Assembly (NCBI GenBank): GCA_017860615.1 | Contig: JAGDMU010000015.1 | Coordinates: 1-43,465, forward strand | Length of the DNA stretch: 43,465 nucleotides | Source of the DNA: Pseudomonadota bacterium | GTDB lineage: Bacteria; Campylobacterota; Campylobacteria; Campylobacterales; Sulfurospirillaceae | Direction: 5' to 3' | In this document: positions 7,729 through 14,695 of the stretch, piece after piece | Layout of the letters: each line of letters begins with the position of its first letter | Numbering within the stretch: the stretch's first letter is position 1 | Translations under genes and position numbers: made by a program | The notes under the pieces: model-generated | Database searches by the model: none | What the model was told of the DNA's origin: nothing | Seen by the model: the letters and a program-made list of their open reading frames with translations, nothing else

Positions 7729-9423
7729 ATGTCACAATGGGGACGTTTAGGAATTTTGATGTGTCTTGTTTTAACAACACATGTCTGGGCATCTATTGGT
7801 AAAGTTTCTCTTTTAAAAGGCGAAGCATCTGCTTCGAGAAACAACCAAACCATTACACTTGCCAATGGAATAGCCCTCGAAAAACATGATGTTATTACAA
7901 CACAGGCAAACAGTCAAATTCAGCTAATTTTTGAAGATAAAACCGTTATCACGCTTGGTAGTGAAAGTATTTTGGATATTCAAGAGTATCTCAATGATGA
8001 TCAAGAATCTAAAGCAAAATTCAAATTTAATCAAGGTACCTTTAAAACCATCACGGGTCAAATCGGTAAAAAAGCACCTGAAAACTTTAACCTTGAGACA
8101 AAAACTGCAACCATCGGTATTCGAGGCACTACGGTTGTGGGGAGTATCGGAGAAGGAGATTCACCCGATATTATTGGTTGTAGTAGTGGGCGCATTGCCG
8201 TGAGTAATGAAAATGGCTCTGTAATCATTAATGCTGGTTTTCAAACCACCGTATCCAAAATACAATCACCAACACCACCTGCGGCACTTAGTCCAACGCT
8301 ACTGATCAGTAGCAAACTAACGCCATCAGTTCCATTAGCGCAAACATCGCACGAGGTAGAACCTGTTTCCCAGTCTGCTCAAACAACAACACTAAACAAT
8401 ACAGAACTCACCCCTCAAATTGACAGCAGCAGTACAATACAAACATCTCAATCAAAGCAACAAACAGCAACAACAAATAGCATTATTACACAAGTTGACA
8501 CCATTGAAAAAGCGGTTGATAAGGCCAATGATATTGTATCAACTGCTCAGACTAGCCAGTTTGTCTATCCAACCTTTACACCTCGTCTTCAAGCCTCTTG
8601 GCGCGATGTAGGAACCGTCACGTTAAGTGGTCTTGCCACATCTTTTTATACAAGCGATGGCACAACACTCTCAAGCATAACCGATACGTTTATGCTCTCT
8701 ATTCAAAGTGGTACCAACAACCTTAATCGTACCTACAGTTATATTGCACTTGATCGTACCAATTCATTCATGGTTGACTTAACCAAATCCAGTGATGCCT
8801 CCACAATGACCTATAAACATATCAATCAGTTTTCTATCAAAGATTTTGACATATACCAAGGCTGGATGCAAACACGAAACACGTACTCCAATGACTATGT
8901 CTCTTGGGGGTATTGGGCAGTTAAACTTGATGATGATAGTAAACTTCTTGCTACAAGTAACTATTGGGTTGCAGGAGTGAACGCTGACGTTGCAAAAAAC
9001 CATATAGACTCACTTATTGCCAACAACAGCACAACAACATACGCTTATCAAGGGCATGTTATTGGTACTGTAAACGATGGTACCAATAGCTATGCAATTA
9101 ACCCAACAAAAAATAATGCCGTAGCACTCAATTTTGATTTTGGCGCAGGAACTGGGACACTAAAAAATAGTAGTTATATCACATTTCAAACAACCGCATC
9201 AACACCACAACGATGGTTTATCACCCCTTCTGGTAGCATGACAAATGGCAATTTTAGCTTCCAAAATAATGGCAATGTTGCAATAAATGGCGTAACAAAC
9301 ACAAGCAGTAGCAGTGCACTTCATGGTCAATTCTATGGTACTTCTGCCCAAGCAGTCGGTGGAACATTCAGTGCAACATCAGGAAGCAATACTGCAACTG
9401 GGGTATTTAAAGCAATACGCTAA
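7729..9423 (+). CDS. secreted FecR-domain protein with TbpB-like C-terminal barrel (paralogue 1)
   Basis: 564 residues from the preferred ATG. An in-frame ATG at 7708 lies upstream of the GAGGAG site, and the paralogue starts at the equivalent MSxWG. A Sec signal peptide ends near A21 (HVWA/S). Residues about 22-180 form a FecR domain (LANGIALEKHDVITTQ, LIFEDKTVITLGSES, ATIGIRGTTVVG). A Ser/Thr/Gln/Pro linker runs to about 278. A beta-rich domain follows, with WGYW, YWVAGV and YQGHVIG stretches, ending in GQFYGTSAQAVGGTF near residues 533-547. That ending matches the C-terminal barrel signature of TbpB-like proteins recognised by Slam translocons. No lipobox or membrane helix was seen, so a soluble or surface-retained protein is likely. 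It is probably cargo of the Slam-like gene downstream. The ligand is unknown. Confidence 0.75.
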   Translation: MSQWGRLGILMCLVLTTHVWASIGKVSLLKGEASASRNNQTITLANGIALEKHDVITTQANSQIQLIFEDKTVITLGSESILDIQEYLNDDQESKAKFKFNQGTFKTITGQIGKKAPENFNLETKTATIGIRGTTVVGSIGEGDSPDIIGCSSGRIAVSNENGSVIINAGFQTTVSKIQSPTPPAALSPTLLISSKLTPSVPLAQTSHEVEPVSQSAQTTTLNNTELTPQIDSSSTIQTSQSKQQTATTNSIITQVDTIEKAVDKANDIVSTAQTSQFVYPTFTPRLQASWRDVGTVTLSGLATSFYTSDGTTLSSITDTFMLSIQSGTNNLNRTYSYIALDRTNSFMVDLTKSSDASTMTYKHINQFSIKDFDIYQGWMQTRNTYSNDYVSWGYWAVKLDDDSKLLATSNYWVAGVNADVAKNHIDSLIANNSTTTYAYQGHVIGTVNDGTNSYAINPTKNNAVALNFDFGAGTGTLKNSSYITFQTTASTPQRWFITPSGSMTNGNFSFQNNGNVAINGVTNTSSSSALHGQFYGTSAQAVGGTFSATSGSNTATGVFKAIR

Positions 9424-9457
9424 ATTAGACTATCTGCACTTTAACTCAATACTCTTT

Positions 9458-9490
9458 GCACCACATGATTTATGTATCAATATGTGGTGC
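9458..9490 (+). other. intergenic hairpin between the two FecR genes
   Basis: Perfect 9-bp inverted repeat GCACCACAT / ATGTGGTGC with a 15-nt loop, in the 138-bp gap between the paralogues. No T-run follows, so it is not a standard terminator. It could stabilise the upstream mRNA, partly stop transcription, or be a protein-binding site. That it acts at all is unproven. Confidence 0.4.
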
Positions 9491-9561
9491 AGAGATATCA
9501 ATCATATTTTAAGAAACCTTTTCATAAAATATCTAACAATACTCATAATGAGGAGTTACAC

Positions 9562-11169
9562 ATGTCTAAATGGGGGCATTTAGGAATGGTGATGTGCTTA
9601 CTTTTAAGCACACAGGTATGTGCATCTATCGGCACAGTTTCTCTCTTAAAAGGTAAAGCAACCGCTAACCGCAATCATCAAACTATTGCTCTTGCTAATG
9701 GCACAGCACTTGAAGAACATGATCTGATCACAACACATGCAAACAGTCAAATGCAGCTGACCTTTGAAGACAAAACGGTCATCACGCTGGGTAGTGAGAG
9801 TGTCTTAGATATCAAAGAATACCTCAATGACACCCAAAACCCCAAAGCAAAATTCAAATTTAACCAAGGGACCTTTAAAACAATCACAGGGCAAATTGGT
9901 AAAAAAGCCCCAGAAAATTTTAATTTAGAGACCAAAACAGCAACCATTGGTATTCGTGGAACAACCGTTGTAGGACAAATTGGCTCAAACGGCGGAAATG
10001 GCATAGCTCCACTACCTGATCTTATTGGTTGCAGTTCTGGGCAAATCATTGTCTCGAATCCTTCTGGCTCAGTCATTCTTACGCAAGGGTTTCAAACGCT
10101 AATCCTTATAGGACAACCGCCAGCACCACCTGTTCCCTTAAGCCCAGCATTAATCAATTCTATGTATGGCAGTGCGCTGCAACAGCAAACACTTCCACCA
10201 GCACCGCCACCTTCACCTCTTGCGCCAACACTAGTAGAACAAGCAACACAGACCAATCAGCAAACAGCAACATCAAATACTATCGTTACGCAAGTTGAGA
10301 CCCATAGCAATAGTTTTTATCCAACGTTTAACCCTACATTGCAAGCATCATCTCATAATGTAGGGATTGTTTCACTCTCAGGATATGCTACTTCACACTA
10401 TAAGCAAAATGGAACAACATCCATAAGTAACACAGATACATTAAGCCTAATCCTTGATACCTCGAATGATAGTATTACTGACAGTACTATGAATTTAGAT
10501 CGATTTACACATGTAGATTCTCTTTCCTTAAACAAAAACAGTGATTCCTCTACCATGACGTATAAAAATATCAAGGAATTTTCAATCAAGGATTTTAACG
10601 AATACCAAGGATGGTTACAAACTGAAAATACCTATGCCAATGACTATGTTACATGGGGATATTGGTCTATCAAAGCCAACGATGATACGAAGCTACTAGC
10701 AACGACGAATTACTGGGTAGCAGGAGTTGATTCAGGCACAGCACATGATCATATTGCAACGTTAATAGCAGGAAATAACATCTCTTACACTTACAATGGG
10801 CATGTCCTAGGCAGCGTCACTAATGGTGCTAATAGCTATAGCATTGATCCTACCAATAACAATGCCGTTGTCTTCAATTTTGATTTTGGAGGAGGCAGTG
10901 GAAGTCTTGCAAATGGAAGCTATATTAAATTCCAAACAACACAAGCAACACCTCAAGTATGGCAAATAGGTGTCTCTGGTGGCATTGAAGGAGGCAGTTT
11001 CAATCTCGGTAATGAAGCTACGGTACAGGTGAATGGTGTAACGGATGCTTTGAGTACAAGCTCTATTAAAGGCACATTTTATGGTAGCAACGCTGAGGCA
11101 GTTGGCGGGACATTTAAAGCAACATCAGGAACAAGCACCGCTTCAGGTGTCTATAAGGCGGCCAAATAA
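9562..11169 (+). CDS. secreted FecR-domain protein with TbpB-like C-terminal barrel (paralogue 2)
   Basis: 535 residues, starting at the ATG after a GAGGAG site; an in-frame ATG at 9472 lies in the intergenic hairpin region and is rejected. It is a close tandem paralogue of the preceding gene. The signal peptide (cleavage near A21), the FecR domain and the C-terminal domain align closely, while the proline-rich linker (about 175-250) and the loop between GQIG and the conserved LIGCSSG differ. The end GTFYGSNAEAVGGTF (about 505-519) again has the TbpB-like barrel signature. The cysteine in VCAS is not in a proper lipobox. The stop codon overlaps the next start (TAATG), which ties this copy to the Slam-like gene. 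Nothing nearby resembles a FecI sigma factor, so a classical FecR anti-sigma role is unlikely. Confidence 0.75.
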   Translation: MSKWGHLGMVMCLLLSTQVCASIGTVSLLKGKATANRNHQTIALANGTALEEHDLITTHANSQMQLTFEDKTVITLGSESVLDIKEYLNDTQNPKAKFKFNQGTFKTITGQIGKKAPENFNLETKTATIGIRGTTVVGQIGSNGGNGIAPLPDLIGCSSGQIIVSNPSGSVILTQGFQTLILIGQPPAPPVPLSPALINSMYGSALQQQTLPPAPPPSPLAPTLVEQATQTNQQTATSNTIVTQVETHSNSFYPTFNPTLQASSHNVGIVSLSGYATSHYKQNGTTSISNTDTLSLILDTSNDSITDSTMNLDRFTHVDSLSLNKNSDSSTMTYKNIKEFSIKDFNEYQGWLQTENTYANDYVTWGYWSIKANDDTKLLATTNYWVAGVDSGTAHDHIATLIAGNNISYTYNGHVLGSVTNGANSYSIDPTNNNAVVFNFDFGGGSGSLANGSYIKFQTTQATPQVWQIGVSGGIEGGSFNLGNEATVQVNGVTDALSTSSIKGTFYGSNAEAVGGTFKATSGTSTASGVYKAAK

Positions 11170-12473
11170 TGAAACTCTCCCATATCGTAGCAATTGCACT
11201 GCTTGGAACACACCTTTATGCTCAAGACGTTTCCTCTAAAGAGCTGTATGACTCAGCGCAAAAAGCATACGCACAAGGTGATTTTGCCAAAGCGTACCCT
11301 CTTTTTGAACAACTCTTTGAACAAACACCCAACAGTGCTGAAATCAACTTTTTTGTAGGTCGTTGTGCCTTAGAATTACGCCAGTATGATGATGCTATTG
11401 CCGCATTTGATCGCGTTTTGATGCTCAATCCAAAGCATACGCGTACGCACCTTGAACTGGCACGCCTTTACTTTGAACGCCAACAGTTAGAATTTGCACA
11501 AACCGAACTTGATCTTGTCCTCAATGAGCAACTGCCCAATGATATACGTGATGTTGCAACCGCATTTAAGCGCCAGATCAATGAACGTATCAGTCCTCAT
11601 AAATTTGCAGGAGCCCTCATTGTGGGTGGTGGATACGATAGCAACGTAAACAATGACATTGGCTCTAAAGAGTTCATTCTACCTTCACTCAACATTCCAC
11701 TCTCGGGAGACAAAAAAGAGAAAGACGGCTACGGCTTTTCAACATTTGTGCTTAACCACAGTTATGACTTTGGCGAGCGTGGTGGATGGAGTTTAGAAGA
11801 TAGCTTCGTAGCTTATGATAAGCTCTATTCCCAATCAAGCAAAAATAATCTGGTGTTATTGGCACTCTCGAGTGCACCAACATGGAGTGAAAATAACTAC
11901 AAAATAGCGCTACCTGTAACGTTTGATCGTGTTTACATTGATGGTAGAGGTTACCTTTACAATATAGGAGCTGGTATAAAAAACAGCTACCTCATCGATC
12001 CACTCTCTCAAATTGAGGGAGGGTACAGCTTTAAACGTGGGTATTACAATGAAGAGACACATGATGTCAATGCACATCTACTTTTTGCAAACTACCGACG
12101 TGTCATAGGCGAAAATCTCTTTGCACTAGGACTTCACACAAGCTACGGTATCAATAAAGAGGTTGAGTCAGTACGTACGGATGTGCAAAACAAAGAGTGG
12201 AAATATGGGCTTGATCTCTCAAAAGAGTTTACCAAAACATTCAGAGGTTCGCTTGGTTATACGCGAACTTCAACCGATTATGATGATGTTGATGCACTTT
12301 TTCTTACCAAACGCCAAGACGACAAAGATCAATATGAGCTCTCCTTGGATTACACGCTGCAAAAGAACCTCGCACTTGGCATGAGCGTCATGTACAGCGA
12401 CAACCATTCCAACCACGATCCGTATGATTATGACAAAATCAATGCACTTGCTAGCATTATGTGGACATTTTAA
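11169..12473 (+). CDS. Slam-like outer-membrane protein (TPR + DUF560-type barrel)
   Basis: 434 residues. A signal peptide (cleavage after HLYA) is followed by tetratricopeptide repeats at about 25-150 (ELYDSAQKAYAQGDFAKAYP, then two more helical pairs). From about 155 the chain is a beta-barrel opening with GALIVGGGYDSNVNND and ending in a C-terminal Phe, the usual outer-membrane barrel signature. This TPR plus barrel order is that of Slam (surface lipoprotein assembly modulator, type XI secretion), which moves proteins with TbpB-like barrels across the outer membrane. Both preceding genes encode proteins with such a barrel, so they are the expected cargo. The start overlaps the previous stop by one base. 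A generic TPR-porin is the alternative. Confidence 0.75.
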   Translation: MKLSHIVAIALLGTHLYAQDVSSKELYDSAQKAYAQGDFAKAYPLFEQLFEQTPNSAEINFFVGRCALELRQYDDAIAAFDRVLMLNPKHTRTHLELARLYFERQQLEFAQTELDLVLNEQLPNDIRDVATAFKRQINERISPHKFAGALIVGGGYDSNVNNDIGSKEFILPSLNIPLSGDKKEKDGYGFSTFVLNHSYDFGERGGWSLEDSFVAYDKLYSQSSKNNLVLLALSSAPTWSENNYKIALPVTFDRVYIDGRGYLYNIGAGIKNSYLIDPLSQIEGGYSFKRGYYNEETHDVNAHLLFANYRRVIGENLFALGLHTSYGINKEVESVRTDVQNKEWKYGLDLSKEFTKTFRGSLGYTRTSTDYDDVDALFLTKRQDDKDQYELSLDYTLQKNLALGMSVMYSDNHSNHDPYDYDKINALASIMWTF

Positions 12474-12476
12474 CAC

Positions 12477-14693
12477 ATGCGTAAAAGCCTTACACAGCTT
12501 CTTTTCACCTTTATGGTTATGGGAAGCTGTAGCGTAGGCTATCTCTATTTTAACACCTTTTGGCAACCCTTTGAGTACAAGATCAAAGATCTGATGCTTC
12601 AAAGCAGAGGCGAGATTGTGGGTGATGAGAACATTGTGATCATTGATATTGACGAGAAGAGTCTTAAAGCTTTGGGACAATGGCCATGGAGCAGAGATAA
12701 AATTGCCAAATTGTTGCAAAATCTCTCTGATCTTGGCGTTGCCATTATTGGATTGGATGTTGTCTTTGCAGAAGCCGATAACAGCTCACCCCAACGCGTT
12801 TTAAAACAATTAGGACTTCCTTATCAAACCTTGCCCGATTACGATGCCATTTTTGCACAAACCATTGCACAAACCCCTACAGTTATCGGCTACGTTTTTG
12901 CGCTCACACCTGATGCGATGGAGCCCGAAGGTCATCCAAAGTCAGCCGCCATCATCATTGAGCAAAACCGACCTGAACACTCATCACTCATCAAGCCTTA
13001 CCGTGCTATTTTAAACATTCCACCGATTCAAAAACAAGCCTATTCCAGTGGCTATTTCAATACCATCCCCGATAGTGATGGCATTGTAAGGAGTATTCCG
13101 TTGGTGATGGAATACGATGGTGTACTCTACCCATCGCTTAGCCTTGAAATGGTGCGTATCGCATTGGGCGAAAAGAAGATTAACATTGTTTATGATGAGA
13201 GTGGACTTCATCATATTGAAATTGGTGAGCACATCATCCCTACCGATTTTTTCGGACGTTTAATGGTTAATTACCGCGGAAGCCAACACAGTTACGAGTA
13301 CATTTCAGCCATTGATATCTATAATAACAGCGTCAATCCGCTCCAAATCAAAGATAAAATCGCCCTTTTAGGTACATCCGCTGCGGGATTGCTTGATCTA
13401 AGAAGTACCCCTTTTGAGAGTGTTTATGCGGGCGTAGAGGTCCATGCCAATGCCATTGATAACATTTTACACCAAGACTATATTGCAAAGCCCATTTGGA
13501 CGGTTGGAGTCGATCTTATTAGCCTCATAGTACTTTGCCTCGTTACCTTAGCAATTCTGCTAGTACCCAGTGCGCTTTTTAGTTTCGTAGCACTTGTCAT
13601 GCTCAATCTTTGTGTGGTTTTCACACACTACTACAGTATGATTTATCAAGGGGTGTTGTTTCATACCACCTTACCATTGGTGGCGATCAATGTTCTCTTT
13701 ATCGTCGGGCAAGCCATTAATTATTTTCTTGAAATTAGGCAAAAAGAGCTTATCAAACACAAATTTGCAAGCAAAGTAAGCCCTGCTGTTATGAATAACA
13801 TTCTCTCAAGTGAAAAGGATATTTTGCAAGGTGTTGAAAAAGAGATCACGATCTTTTTCTCCGATATACGCAATTTTACGGCTATCTCCGAAGCGGTGGG
13901 CGATCCAAAACATCTCATTCATCTTATGAATGCCTATATGGATCCAATGAGTCAAATCATCATTCGTTCAGGCGGTACGGTTGATAAATTTATTGGAGAT
14001 GCCATTATGGCATACTGGAACGCACCTCTTAGCATGAAAGATCATGCGGATAAAGCCGTTACTGCGGCATTGCAACAACTACACCATCTTAAATCCCTTA
14101 ATGCCGAACTCAAAGCCACCCCTGAATTTGCTAAAATCGCTTCCATGTCTGAAGCTAAAGCTATGCCTATCATCGACATTGGCATTGGTATCAATACAGG
14201 TGTTGCGATTGTGGGCGAGATGGGAACCAGTAACCGAAGCGACTATACCGTTATCGGCGATGCGATTAATCTAGGCTCTCGCTTAGAGTCTTTGTGCAAG
14301 TATTACAATTCACATCTAACGATCTCTCACTTCACCAAAGCTAAGTTGAAAGGCTCTTATATCTTTCGCTTTTTAGATTTAGTCACGGTTAAAGGAAAAA
14401 ATGAGCCTGTTGAAGTGTGGCAAATCCACGACTTTGACACGCCTCAAGAAGAGTCACTTTACTCAGTCCGTTATGAAGAGCTCCAAGAGGAGCTAAAGCT
14501 TTATCATGAAGCGATTGCCCTCTACAAAGAGACACACTTTGACGAAGCACTGAGCTGTTTTGAAGCGTTGCAAAAGAGAGAGAATAAAACCAATGAAGCG
14601 ATTTATTCCATTTATATCGAGCGCTGTTCACACTATATTGACTTTCCGCCTCTTGCATTTAACGGTGTCTTTGTGCACACAACTAAAGGATAA
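12477..14693 (+). CDS. CHASE2-domain class III adenylate cyclase
   Basis: 738 residues. One N-terminal membrane helix (about 8-26) is followed by a periplasmic CHASE2 sensor (about 35-340, with IVIIDIDEKSLKALGQWPWS and the later YAGVEVHANAIDNIL), about three helices (345-425), and a cytoplasmic class III cyclase (about 450-645). The metal-binding aspartates D463 (FFSDIRNFT) and D508 (DKFIGDAIMAYW) are present, with N598 and R602 for the transition state. K504 and T591 occupy the base-selecting positions and point to ATP, so the product should be cAMP. A short C-terminal TPR-like tail ends near PPLAFNGVF. The gene begins 3 nt after the Slam-like stop. A periplasmic sensor in this operon suggests it reads the state of the envelope or the FecR proteins, which is inference. 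Confidence 0.85.
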   Translation: MRKSLTQLLFTFMVMGSCSVGYLYFNTFWQPFEYKIKDLMLQSRGEIVGDENIVIIDIDEKSLKALGQWPWSRDKIAKLLQNLSDLGVAIIGLDVVFAEADNSSPQRVLKQLGLPYQTLPDYDAIFAQTIAQTPTVIGYVFALTPDAMEPEGHPKSAAIIIEQNRPEHSSLIKPYRAILNIPPIQKQAYSSGYFNTIPDSDGIVRSIPLVMEYDGVLYPSLSLEMVRIALGEKKINIVYDESGLHHIEIGEHIIPTDFFGRLMVNYRGSQHSYEYISAIDIYNNSVNPLQIKDKIALLGTSAAGLLDLRSTPFESVYAGVEVHANAIDNILHQDYIAKPIWTVGVDLISLIVLCLVTLAILLVPSALFSFVALVMLNLCVVFTHYYSMIYQGVLFHTTLPLVAINVLFIVGQAINYFLEIRQKELIKHKFASKVSPAVMNNILSSEKDILQGVEKEITIFFSDIRNFTAISEAVGDPKHLIHLMNAYMDPMSQIIIRSGGTVDKFIGDAIMAYWNAPLSMKDHADKAVTAALQQLHHLKSLNAELKATPEFAKIASMSEAKAMPIIDIGIGINTGVAIVGEMGTSNRSDYTVIGDAINLGSRLESLCKYYNSHLTISHFTKAKLKGSYIFRFLDLVTVKGKNEPVEVWQIHDFDTPQEESLYSVRYEELQEELKLYHEAIALYKETHFDEALSCFEALQKRENKTNEAIYSIYIERCSHYIDFPPLAFNGVFVHTTKG

Positions 14694-14695
14694 CT

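Noticed and set aside
9472-9561. N-terminal extension of the second FecR protein
   Set aside because: The extension is within the intergenic hairpin region, would precede the signal peptide, and a good ribosome site precedes the ATG at 9562.
9562-9624. Lipoprotein signal in the second FecR protein (VCAS)
   Set aside because: The residues before the Cys (T-Q-V) do not form a lipobox, and the paralogue has Trp at that position.
7729-11169. Classical FecR anti-sigma regulator of iron uptake
   Set aside because: No membrane helix, no FecI-type sigma gene and no TonB receptor gene nearby; both proteins have signal peptides and a large C-terminal barrel.
12270-12719. 149-codon minus-strand frame across the Slam/cyclase junction
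   Set aside because: It lies antisense to two well-supported genes and has no family resemblance; it is a shadow of their codon bias.
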